From Bacteroidales bacterium (lineage in GTDB: Bacteria; Bacteroidota; Bacteroidia; Bacteroidales; UBA932): a stretch of DNA of 10,755 nucleotides. Made by a program: the position numbers and the translations under genes. Each line of letters starts with the position of its first letter. Position 1 is the stretch's first letter. The notes under the pieces were generated by a model. It saw only the letters and a program-made list of their open reading frames with translations. It was not told where the DNA came from and ran no database searches. Below, piece after piece: positions 1 to 5,712 of the stretch. The stretch is taken from positions 1 to 10,755 of the forward strand of contig SFNZ01000061.1 in NCBI GenBank assembly GCA_004552615.1, read 5' to 3'.

Positions 1-29
1 TAAGTCCCTTTCCAGGGGAAAGGGATTTA
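1..29. repeat. Perfect-stem inverted repeat at left edge
   Basis: TCCCTTTCC (5-13) and GGAAAGGGA (17-25) form a perfect 9-bp stem around the triloop AGG. The stem extends outward through a G-T wobble and three more pairs to 1-29. No T-tract follows on the plus strand. On the minus strand the downstream bases lie outside the window, so I cannot tell whether it is a terminator for a neighbouring gene or part of a longer repeat cut by the edge. Confidence 0.55.
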
Positions 30-48
30 GGAAAAGGGTAGCGTATAC

Positions 49-79
49 AAAAAAATGCGCGCGGGCCTTTGCTCGCACA
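49..79 (-). terminator. Intrinsic terminator after the antiporter gene
   Basis: Read on the minus strand, 79-56 folds into a GC-rich hairpin (TGTGCG pairing with CGCGCA, one G-U pair, then a mismatch and two more pairs). It is followed at once by seven T residues (complement of the A-run 49-55). It lies about 50 bp past the antiporter stop codon, where an intrinsic terminator for the dehydrogenase-antiporter transcript is expected. Confidence 0.7.
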
Positions 80-129
80 GAGCAATGAATCCTCTGAAAA
101 GCAGTAATTTGCGACTTGCGGAACTTGAA

Positions 130-1569
130 TTATTGATTATCATGGACATATCCGTCGTCCTTGATGTTCCACAGGACGGCTATGATCAGTCCGCCGACTA
201 TCGCGACTCCGGCCATCAGGAGGAAAAGATTGTTCCAGAAAGCCTGTCCGAACTTGTCGGAAAGGGCTCCCACACCCACGCCTGTGAAAATCACGCTGGC
301 GTAGCTGAACAGCCCGATGAATCCTCCGGCAGCAGAAGCTGCCTTCTTGGTTACCTGTTTACCGGTAATCACGCAGAACAGGGCCTGGGGGCCGTAGAGG
401 AAGAATCCCGCAAGGGCGAGGAGAACCAGCATCACGACAGGATTCGTGCCTTCCGGGAGGAAATGAATGGCCAGCAGGCATACTCCCGTAAGTATCATTT
501 CAATGGTGCAGACACGCTGTCCCTTGCCTTTGAACAGATGGTCCGTTATCCAGCCCGCGGTCACCATTCCGATGCATCCGCATATCTCGAAGATTCCGAT
601 GGTCCATCCCGCGAGGGCGGGGGAAATAGGATTGTCTCCCTGCTGGAGGAATTTCGGACCCCAGTCAAGCACGGCAAAGCGGACCACGTACAGGAACAGG
701 GCGGTCACCGCCACATTCCATACGATAGGATTCTTGAACACCTTGTCCATCACGAACTTGTGGTAGTTCTTCCCGGTGTCGTCCCCGTCCAGCTCGGTCT
801 TGGTGTCAGGTAGTTCAGGCAGGCCTACCGACTCCGGCGTGTCCCTGAGGGAATATACGCTGAACGCCACTCCCGCGGCAGCTATGAGCGCAGGAATCCA
901 GAAGCACCATTTCCATGCACCGAAATGAGAGGCGGCACGTATCACTGCCGGGTCCGCCACATCGGTCCCGAGATTCGCGGCAATGCCGCTCACCACTGCC
1001 GAGTCCGCCGACATGTCAGTGCCCATGCCTCCGATGATGGCTCCGCAGATGACAGCCACGATACCGGCCCCGATGGAATGTGACATATTCCACAGGGACA
1101 TCTTGGTGGCCAGTTCCTTCGGAGGTATCCAGTTCACCATCAATCTGTTACAAGGTCCGAAACCGGCTCCCTGGAACACATTGTTCAGAATCAGGAGCAC
1201 GGCCATCGTCGTCACCATTGCATTGATGAAGTCAGGACCGGATTCCGCCCCGCTTATCCATCTGCTGAGATCGGCGCTCCATCCGAAGACCAGGTTCAGG
1301 ATAACGCAGGCGGACAATGCGATGGTCAGATGCCATCTGGCATTCACCCTGTCGGCCACGAATCCGTTGATGAATTTGGAGATTCCGTAAATGAGGCCCA
1401 CCAAGGTGAGAATCACTCCGAAACTGGTGTCGTTGATGCCGTATTCCGCGCTGAGCGCAGGTATGGCAAAGGAGAAATTCTTCCGGACGAAATAGAACAT
1501 CGTATATCCCACCATCGCCCCGATGATGATTCTCCATTGCCAGTAATTGAAGCTCTTCCCTGTTTTCAT
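130..1569 (-). CDS. Organophosphate:phosphate antiporter family MFS transporter (GlpT/UhpT-like)
   Basis: Inner-membrane major facilitator of the organophosphate:Pi antiporter (OPA) family, whose members exchange a phosphorylated glycerol or sugar for inorganic phosphate. The 479-residue product has about twelve hydrophobic segments. Near the N-terminus FYFVRKNF carries Arg29, matching the phosphate-binding Arg45 of E. coli GlpT. YVVRFAVLDWGP carries Arg297, matching GlpT Arg269. NMSHSIGAG (161-169) matches the GlpT helix containing His165. YGPQALFCVITG (392-403) and AAGGFIGLFSY (413-423) are also typical of the family. Compared with GlpT there is an insertion of about 30-35 residues around 183-218, in the expected loop between helices 5 and 6. 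The ATG overlaps the stop of the upstream dehydrogenase (TGATG), implying translational coupling. The family is secure; the substrate (glycerol-3-phosphate, glycerol-1-phosphate or a hexose phosphate) is not shown by the sequence, and context favours a glycerol phosphate. Confidence 0.9.
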   Translation of the reverse strand: MKTGKSFNYWQWRIIIGAMVGYTMFYFVRKNFSFAIPALSAEYGINDTSFGVILTLVGLIYGISKFINGFVADRVNARWHLTIALSACVILNLVFGWSADLSRWISGAESGPDFINAMVTTMAVLLILNNVFQGAGFGPCNRLMVNWIPPKELATKMSLWNMSHSIGAGIVAVICGAIIGGMGTDMSADSAVVSGIAANLGTDVADPAVIRAASHFGAWKWCFWIPALIAAAGVAFSVYSLRDTPESVGLPELPDTKTELDGDDTGKNYHKFVMDKVFKNPIVWNVAVTALFLYVVRFAVLDWGPKFLQQGDNPISPALAGWTIGIFEICGCIGMVTAGWITDHLFKGKGQRVCTIEMILTGVCLLAIHFLPEGTNPVVMLVLLALAGFFLYGPQALFCVITGKQVTKKAASAAGGFIGLFSYASVIFTGVGVGALSDKFGQAFWNNLFLLMAGVAIVGGLIIAVLWNIKDDGYVHDNQ

Positions 1570-2993
1570 CAGATTTCAAACGCTCCTCCCGCAGCGAACA
1601 GAGGCTCCACAATCTTCTCGTAGAATCCGCCCCTCTTCGCAAGGTCCAGAAGATTGAAACGGAAACGCATGAGCTGTACCTTAGGGAACATGTCCCTGAG
1701 TTCCTCCCTCGTGACGCCTATCTGGGACGGGTCATAAGGTGCGCCGACAGCCTTGAAGAGATCTCTCATCTTGGTGAAGCTGTAGAGCTGGCCCTGCAGC
1801 CTGGCCTTGAATTCAGGCCATTCCTTCCTGAGTTTTTCAAGTTCCTCCCTGACTTTAGCCGCGTCTTCGTATTTCTTGGTGATTTCGGTATATCCGAGTT
1901 TCGGTGCAGGGAATCCGCTGAAGATTCCGAGGGCTCTCTGCTGCTCCTCCTCGAGGGTTGGCCATGCCTCCACGCATTTGTCCACGTCTATGTCAGTGAG
2001 GTCCAGCTTGAAGAACTCGTCAAATACCGCGCACATGGTGAGGGTGCCGATAGCCACTTGGAAACCGTGTGACTGGAGCTTGCCCTGATACCTGTGGCCG
2101 GTCATGTCGAGGATGTGGCTGAACAGGTGGTCGCAGCAGGATGCAGGACGAGAAGATTTGGCTGCCTGCATGGCGAATCCGCTGAGTACCAGGCCTTCGA
2201 AGAGGTCTGCAATGGCATCCGGATCTCCTGCGGCTACTCCTTCAGGATTGGAGAGGAAGCCGTCGAGATAGTCCTGGAGCACATGCCATGCATCCGGGAT
2301 TATCGGCTCGGACCCCACAAAATCCGCGATCATCCATTCTCCTCCGGCAGGAATCTTGGCAGCGAGGTCGGCATATCCGGCTGCGGTCATTTCCTTCGGG
2401 GCGGCTGCGATGACGTCGATGTCGGCCACGATTGCCACAGGGGCGGGGCATGAGAATGTCTGCTTTGCGCCCTGATATGTTATGGATGAGCCGAATGAGG
2501 AATATCCGTCCACGGACGCTGCCGTCGGCAATGTCAGGTAGGACTGGCCGTGATGGTGCGATGCGAGCTTGCAGAGGTCATTGATGACGCCCGAGCCTGC
2601 GGAAACTAGGATGTTGTAGCTGTCGGACGGCTCCCGGAACAATGTCTCGGGATCTGCCTCCACGTGTTCCGTGGAATCCTCGAGGGCCTTGGCTGCAGCA
2701 TAGTCCCCTTCGATGATCTTGTCGGTCATCTCAACATATTTCCATTCGGCATGGAATTCCTTTTTGTCGATGATGTATTTGTCCGCAGGGATTCCGGCGG
2801 CGTTCAGGCAGTTATATACCGCCTCGCCGAGGACAGGCCAGGTGTTGACGTCGGCCACAACCACGGCCTTGCGGCCCGGGAAGCATCTGGTGAACACTTC
2901 CGGGGTTTTCGCATATTCTCCTCTTCCCATCTCAAATACCACTGTGTCAGTGGATACCGCCAAAGCTTTGGCAATTCTTTCTTTGGAGTCCAT
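1569..2993 (-). CDS. sn-glycerol-1-phosphate dehydrogenase family protein (AraM/EgsA-like)
   Basis: Cytoplasmic metal-dependent dehydrogenase of the iron-containing alcohol dehydrogenase/dehydroquinate-synthase-like fold. The AraM/EgsA family interconverts dihydroxyacetone phosphate and sn-glycerol-1-phosphate with NAD(P)H. In the 474-residue product, GSGVIND (133-139) is the nucleotide-binding glycine turn and PTAASVDGYSS (156-166) is the characteristic family motif. The three expected metal ligands are visible: Asp209 in AGYADLAAK, His293 in LFSHILDM and His309 in QSHGFQVAIG. ADIDVIAAAPKEMTAAG (190-206) is also typical. The protein is longer than archaeal EgsA (about 350) and B. subtilis AraM (about 390); much of the excess is C-terminal, including a charged, probably helical stretch at 372-400. 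It is first in a two-gene minus-strand operon with the antiporter and diverges from the LacI gene. The family is well supported; a related polyol-phosphate substrate or physiological direction cannot be excluded. Confidence 0.85.
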   Translation of the reverse strand: MDSKERIAKALAVSTDTVVFEMGRGEYAKTPEVFTRCFPGRKAVVVADVNTWPVLGEAVYNCLNAAGIPADKYIIDKKEFHAEWKYVEMTDKIIEGDYAAAKALEDSTEHVEADPETLFREPSDSYNILVSAGSGVINDLCKLASHHHGQSYLTLPTAASVDGYSSFGSSITYQGAKQTFSCPAPVAIVADIDVIAAAPKEMTAAGYADLAAKIPAGGEWMIADFVGSEPIIPDAWHVLQDYLDGFLSNPEGVAAGDPDAIADLFEGLVLSGFAMQAAKSSRPASCCDHLFSHILDMTGHRYQGKLQSHGFQVAIGTLTMCAVFDEFFKLDLTDIDVDKCVEAWPTLEEEQQRALGIFSGFPAPKLGYTEITKKYEDAAKVREELEKLRKEWPEFKARLQGQLYSFTKMRDLFKAVGAPYDPSQIGVTREELRDMFPKVQLMRFRFNLLDLAKRGGFYEKIVEPLFAAGGAFEI

Positions 2994-3020
2994 AATTATA
3001 AAAATTTGAAATATCTGTTA

Positions 3021-3028
3021 TATATTTG
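3021..3028 (+). promoter_or_regulatory. Candidate -7 element for the lacI-family gene
   Basis: TATATTTG matches the Bacteroidota -7 consensus TAnnTTTG and ends 21 bp before the regulator's ATG, within the 56-bp divergent gap 2994-3049. The nearest TTTG (3005-3008) leaves only 12 bp, too short for a normal -33, so support is partial. No convincing -7 is visible for the minus-strand dehydrogenase in the same gap, and I see no clear LacI-type palindrome there. Confidence 0.45.
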
Positions 3029-3049
3029 CAATAAACAATCACTATCAAC

Positions 3050-4132
3050 ATGACACCAGACAACAGGGACAATATCCCCACCATCCATGACGTAGCCCGG
3101 GAAGCGGGTGTATCCAGAGCCACGGTCGACAGGGTGCTCTACAGACGCGGAGGTGTCTCGTCCGCAACTGCAGAGAAAGTCAGGGAGGTCGTCGAGAGGC
3201 TTGGCTATTCCGCCAATCCGAACGCATCCCGTCTTGCATCCCACAAGAAGCTGACTTTCGCCTGTCTCATTCCTAAATTCGAGGAGGGGGAATACTGGTC
3301 TGTGGCCTACAAGGGATTCATTGACGGCTCACGTTCCATCCAGACCTATGATGTGCATACGGAAATTTTCCTGTATGACCCTGATGACGTCGAGTCGTTC
3401 AGGCGTGAAAGCGCCAGGATCCTGGAGGCAAGACCTTCCGGTGTCATCACTAATGTGGTCTTCGCGGAAGCCCTGAAGGAGTTTGCCGCCAGCCTTGACG
3501 CCTGCGGGATTCCTTATGCCTTCGTGGACCAGAAACTGGACGGGCTGAACTACAAGGTGTATTTCGGCGCCGATCCTTGGGAGGCAGGCCGTCTCGGGGC
3601 TTACCTTCTGACCCACAGGATGGATGTGAAGGATATCGCCATGGTCCGCATCCTGAGGGACTCAGGCCGTCTCGCCGACCCTAACAAGGTCAGGAGGAAG
3701 GGTTTCATGGACTATATCGACAAACATTATCCCGAGTGCCGCGTACATTCGGTATTCATACCTCCGTACAATCCGCAGGAGATATACCGCATCCTCGATG
3801 ATTTTTTCAAAGAGCATCCTGAGGTCAAGCATATCACGATGGCCAATTCCAGAATCCACCTCATAAGTGAATATCTCCGCCGCAATCCGGTCCCGGACCG
3901 TCACGTGGTGGGGTTCGACGATCTTGACAAGAACATCGAAGCCCTCACCGAGGGACTTGTGGAATTCCTCGTGACCCGCCAGATATCCATGCAGTCCTAT
4001 TATACCGTCTCCCGTTTCGCCGAATATGTCATCAGCGGGAAACTCCCTGCCGAGAGGGACAATTACATGCACATGGACATCCTGAACAGGCTCAACGCCC
4101 ATCATTACGAAATCCAGCGTCTGAATCTGTAA
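3050..4132 (+). CDS. LacI-family transcriptional regulator
   Basis: DNA-binding repressor or activator of the LacI/GalR family, 360 residues, a normal length. The N-terminal helix-turn-helix is TIHDVAREAGVSRATVDRVL (11-30), followed by the third helix and the hinge region (SANPNASRLAS, 54-64). A periplasmic-binding-protein-like effector domain runs from about 67 to 345 (ACLIPKF, GVITNV, VGFDD). The recognition helix reads SRATVDRVL, where most family members have a TVSRVL core, so its operator may differ from textbook ones. It is divergent from the dehydrogenase-antiporter pair with 56 bp between start codons, which makes that operon its most likely target and a phosphorylated or polyol compound a plausible effector. 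It may also act on the palindrome at 4305-4324 upstream of metX, but nothing direct shows this. Confidence 0.9.
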   Translation: MTPDNRDNIPTIHDVAREAGVSRATVDRVLYRRGGVSSATAEKVREVVERLGYSANPNASRLASHKKLTFACLIPKFEEGEYWSVAYKGFIDGSRSIQTYDVHTEIFLYDPDDVESFRRESARILEARPSGVITNVVFAEALKEFAASLDACGIPYAFVDQKLDGLNYKVYFGADPWEAGRLGAYLLTHRMDVKDIAMVRILRDSGRLADPNKVRRKGFMDYIDKHYPECRVHSVFIPPYNPQEIYRILDDFFKEHPEVKHITMANSRIHLISEYLRRNPVPDRHVVGFDDLDKNIEALTEGLVEFLVTRQISMQSYYTVSRFAEYVISGKLPAERDNYMHMDILNRLNAHHYEIQRLNL

Positions 4133-4154
4133 TGTTTCGGGCCGATACATTACG

Positions 4155-4188
4155 AAAAAAGACAATATACGCTGTCGTGTATACTGTC
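4155..4188 (-). terminator. Minus-strand intrinsic terminator in the lacI-metX gap
   Basis: On the minus strand GACA-g-TATAC (4188-4179) pairs with GTATA-t-TGTC (4170-4161) around an 8-nt loop, with one mismatch, and six T residues follow immediately (complement of A-run 4155-4160). No such tract follows on the plus strand, so the orientation is minus. No minus-strand gene is visible to its right, which makes it unusual; see the candidate small RNA. Confidence 0.55.
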
Positions 4189-4210
4189 AAATTCATAATA
4201 TAATCGGCTT
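4155..4210 (-). ncRNA. Candidate ~55-nt intergenic small RNA
   Basis: A minus-strand promoter-like pair (-7 TACTTTTG, complement of 4217-4224; -33 TTCG, complement of 4244-4247; 19-bp spacer) would start transcription near 4210. The hairpin and U-tract at 4188-4155 would end it about 55 nt later. A short frame starting at 4196 runs through the hairpin and on into the region antisense to lacI, so I prefer an RNA to a peptide. Low confidence: the -33 has one mismatch and the assignment rests on two short signals in AT-rich DNA. Confidence 0.25.
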
Positions 4211-4216
4211 GCATTG

Positions 4217-4247
4217 CAAAAGTAAGTAAAATTTTAACTAAAACGAA
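4217..4247 (-). promoter_or_regulatory. Candidate minus-strand promoter
   Basis: The complement of 4217-4224 reads TACTTTTG, an exact fit to TAnnTTTG. The complement of 4244-4247 reads TTCG, one base from the -33 TTTG, at the preferred 19-bp spacing. The surroundings are AT-rich, so chance matches are possible. Confidence 0.35.
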
Positions 4248-4266
4248 AATTTTCAAAGAAAATATA

Positions 4267-4296
4267 TTGTTTTTCTCATGAAGCTTTATATATTTG
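4267..4296 (+). promoter_or_regulatory. Strong Bacteroidota-type promoter P1 for the metX leader
   Basis: TTG at 4267-4269, a 19-bp spacer and TATATTTG at 4289-4296 match the Bacteroidota housekeeping promoter (-33 TTTG/TTG, -7 TAnnTTTG) in sequence and spacing. Transcription should begin around 4302-4304, giving a leader of about 370 nt before metX and placing the palindrome 4305-4324 at the start site. Confidence 0.7.
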
Positions 4297-4304
4297 CGCA
4301 AGAA

Positions 4305-4324
4305 GTTCGGGCACGTGCCCGAAC
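4305..4324. promoter_or_regulatory. Perfect 20-bp palindrome at the P1 start site
   Basis: GTTCGGGCAC is followed directly by its exact reverse complement GTGCCCGAAC. The centre is CG, as in many LacI/GalR-family operators, and the site begins about 8 bp after the -7 element, where a bound protein would block initiation. As RNA it would form an 8-bp 5' hairpin with loop ACGU, which could instead stabilise the transcript. TTTT at 4330-4333 leaves a weak possibility that it terminates lacI transcription. Confidence 0.6.
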
Positions 4325-4384
4325 GTATGTTTTGCTGAAGTCAAATACATATTATATTCCGGCTTGCGAAAGGAATAGGACTTT

Positions 4385-4411
4385 ATGCGGATACATAATT
4401 ATTACTATTAA
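4385..4411 (+). CDS. Possible short leader peptide with three Tyr codons
   Basis: An ATG at 4385, preceded 4 nt upstream by AGGA (4377-4380), opens the frame MRIHNYYY ending in TAA. It lies after promoter P1 and shortly before the GC-rich structured leader, the layout of an attenuation peptide. Three consecutive tyrosine codons do not fit an aspartate-pathway operon. The overlapping +2 frame reads Ile-Ile-Ile-Thr-Ile-Asn-stop, which would fit better but has no ATG downstream of the start site. Tentative. Confidence 0.25.
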   Translation: MRIHNYYY

Positions 4412-4419
4412 TTAACTGA

Positions 4420-4600
4420 AGCGGAGGAACGGACCTGCCGTCAGCCGTACCACGCTGTGCTCTGCCAGGCACGATTTTCTTTACTCATGACGGCATGTGG
4501 CGAATCGGCGATTTGACCGGCATCTTCCGGGCGTGTCCATGTTGGGCCCAGGGAGGATGCCAGGTCGCCGGGGAGCTGTCAGGAGCAGCATTTCCGGTTG
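4420..4600 (+). ncRNA. Structured 5' leader RNA upstream of metX (candidate cis-regulator)
   Basis: This GC-rich block sits between two AT-rich stretches. Arm 1: TGCCGTCA (4436-4443) pairs perfectly with TGACGGCA (4488-4495), enclosing a small stem TGTGC/GCACG (4456-4460, 4469-4473). Arm 2: CGGCGA (4506-4511) pairs with TCGCCG (4565-4570). After an asymmetric internal loop (4512-4518 against 4562-4564), 4519-4528 pairs with 4552-4561 over ten pairs, and GGGC/GCCC (4529-4532, 4546-4549) closes the apex. GGCGA also occurs at 4499-4503, giving TCGCC two possible partners. GACCGG (4515-4520) can pair with CCGGTT (4594-4599) as a pseudoknot or alternative fold. Position before a methionine-pathway gene suggests a metabolite-sensing or attenuation leader. 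By eye I could not match it to SAM-I, SAM-II, cobalamin or other known riboswitch cores. Confidence 0.45.
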
Positions 4601-4619
4601 ATTTCACGGGCGTAATTAA

Positions 4620-4651
4620 TTAGGAATCTTCAAACTAAAATCCTATATTTG
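4620..4651 (+). promoter_or_regulatory. Second promoter P2 directly before metX
   Basis: TATATTTG at 4644-4651 is an exact -7 match. A partial -33 (TTAG, 4620-4623) lies 20 bp upstream. Transcription would start near 4658, bypassing the structured leader and leaving an 18-nt untranslated region before the metX ATG. Two tandem promoters would let metX be expressed with or without leader control. Confidence 0.5.
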
Positions 4652-4675
4652 CAGTTTGGCTGACGAATAGACAAA

Positions 4676-5698
4676 ATGCAAAAACATATTTACATACATA
4701 ACGGAAAATTCACTTTCGAGGAGGGCGGAAGCATTGACGGGCTTCAGGTCGCATACCATACATCACCCAGACCATATACACAGGACATGAAGGTCATCTG
4801 GATCTGTCATGCCCTTACTGCCGATTCCGATGCGGAAGACTGGTGGCCTGATCTTGTCGGCCCCGGGAAATTCTTCGACACGGACAAATATTTCATAGTC
4901 TGCGGCAATATGATAGGCTCCTGTTACGGCTCCTCAGGCCCGTCAAGCATTGACCCGGCCACCGGAAAGCCTTATTATTTCACATTCCCGAGAGTTACCG
5001 TGAGGGATATCGTGAACGGACTGGACGAGGTGCGCAGGCATATCGGAATTGACCATATCGACCTGCTCGTCGGGGCCAGCATCGGCGGTTTCCAGGCCCT
5101 GGAATGGTCCGTGATGTGCCCTGACGTCATCCGGAACGCGGTCTATATCGCAACCCTTTCCCGTGTCCGTCCGTGGCTGACCGCTTTCGAGGAGTCGCAG
5201 AGGATGGCTCTTGAGGCTGACCCTACGTTCCGTGCCTGCGAGAGTCTCGAGGGCGGCAAGAAGGGGCTCGAATGTGCGAGGACCATCGCCCTGCTCTCCT
5301 ACAGATGCGAGGACGGATATGACAGGAAGCAGTGGGAGGAGTCTGAGGATGTGATGTTCCCGGACAGGGCATGCTCATATCAGCGTTATCAGGGCAGGAA
5401 ATTCTCGGCCAGGTTCGACGCCTATTCCTATTATTATCTCTCATACAGCGTGGACAGCGACAATGTCGGCCGCGGCAGGGGAGGCGAGGCAGCAGCTCTT
5501 GCGCGGATCAAGGCGAAGTCTACTGTGATATCCATCGACACCGACCTGATTTTTCCTCCTTGCGAGATTGTCAAGATGGCCGCAATGATTCCGGGTGCGG
5601 ACTATCATGAAATTACATCCCATTACGGCCACGACGGATTCCTGCTCGAGAATGACCAGCTTGTCGCGGTAATGGGTCCGGTTCTGGAAAGTATTTAA
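4676..5698 (+). CDS. metX: Homoserine O-acetyltransferase
   Basis: Cytoplasmic alpha/beta-hydrolase enzyme that acylates homoserine with acetyl-CoA, committing it to methionine synthesis. At 340 residues it is slightly short for MetX (usually 350-380), mainly through a compact N-terminus. The nucleophile elbow GASIGGFQALEW (133-144) carries Ser135. The acid is probably Asp290 in IDTDLIFPP and the base His319 in SHYGHDGFLLE. The early ICHALTADSDAEDWWPDLVGPGK-like block (43-65), NMIGSCYGSSGPSS (78-91) and LSYR (207-210) are family hallmarks. Acetyl rather than succinyl specificity is inferred from family membership; some MetX homologues use succinyl-CoA. It is the first gene of the row, 14 bp before thrA, whose homoserine dehydrogenase half makes its substrate. 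The ATG is preceded by ACAAA, typical for this phylum. Confidence 0.93.
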   Translation: MQKHIYIHNGKFTFEEGGSIDGLQVAYHTSPRPYTQDMKVIWICHALTADSDAEDWWPDLVGPGKFFDTDKYFIVCGNMIGSCYGSSGPSSIDPATGKPYYFTFPRVTVRDIVNGLDEVRRHIGIDHIDLLVGASIGGFQALEWSVMCPDVIRNAVYIATLSRVRPWLTAFEESQRMALEADPTFRACESLEGGKKGLECARTIALLSYRCEDGYDRKQWEESEDVMFPDRACSYQRYQGRKFSARFDAYSYYYLSYSVDSDNVGRGRGGEAAALARIKAKSTVISIDTDLIFPPCEIVKMAAMIPGADYHEITSHYGHDGFLLENDQLVAVMGPVLESI

Positions 5699-5712
5699 AA
5701 TCAACAATATAT

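Noticed and set aside
55..813. Long plus-strand open frame
   Set aside because: It is antisense to the clearly coding antiporter gene, has no family resemblance, and begins inside the terminator hairpin.
3662..4165. 167-codon minus-strand open frame opposite the LacI gene
   Set aside because: It mirrors the codon structure of the LacI gene and has no recognisable motif or upstream signal.
4092..4301. 69-codon minus-strand frame over the lacI-metX gap
   Set aside because: Its start region overlaps P1 and the palindrome, its body crosses the candidate terminator, and the sequence looks like translated AT-rich DNA.
4278..4414. Frame from the ATG at 4278 ending in the Ile/Thr run
   Set aside because: The ATG lies between the -33 and -7 elements of P1 and would not be in the transcript.
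4499..4530. SAM-II-like string GATTTGACCG
   Set aside because: SAM-II has a similar loop string, but the downstream AAA-rich pseudoknot strand and the spacing are missing, so I do not call SAM-II. SAM-I's GGA...GGC...UGA core is also absent.
4495..4623. 42-residue open frame inside the GC-rich metX leader
   Set aside because: It coincides with the paired arms of the RNA and has no ribosome-binding signal; an open frame of this length is common in GC-rich DNA.
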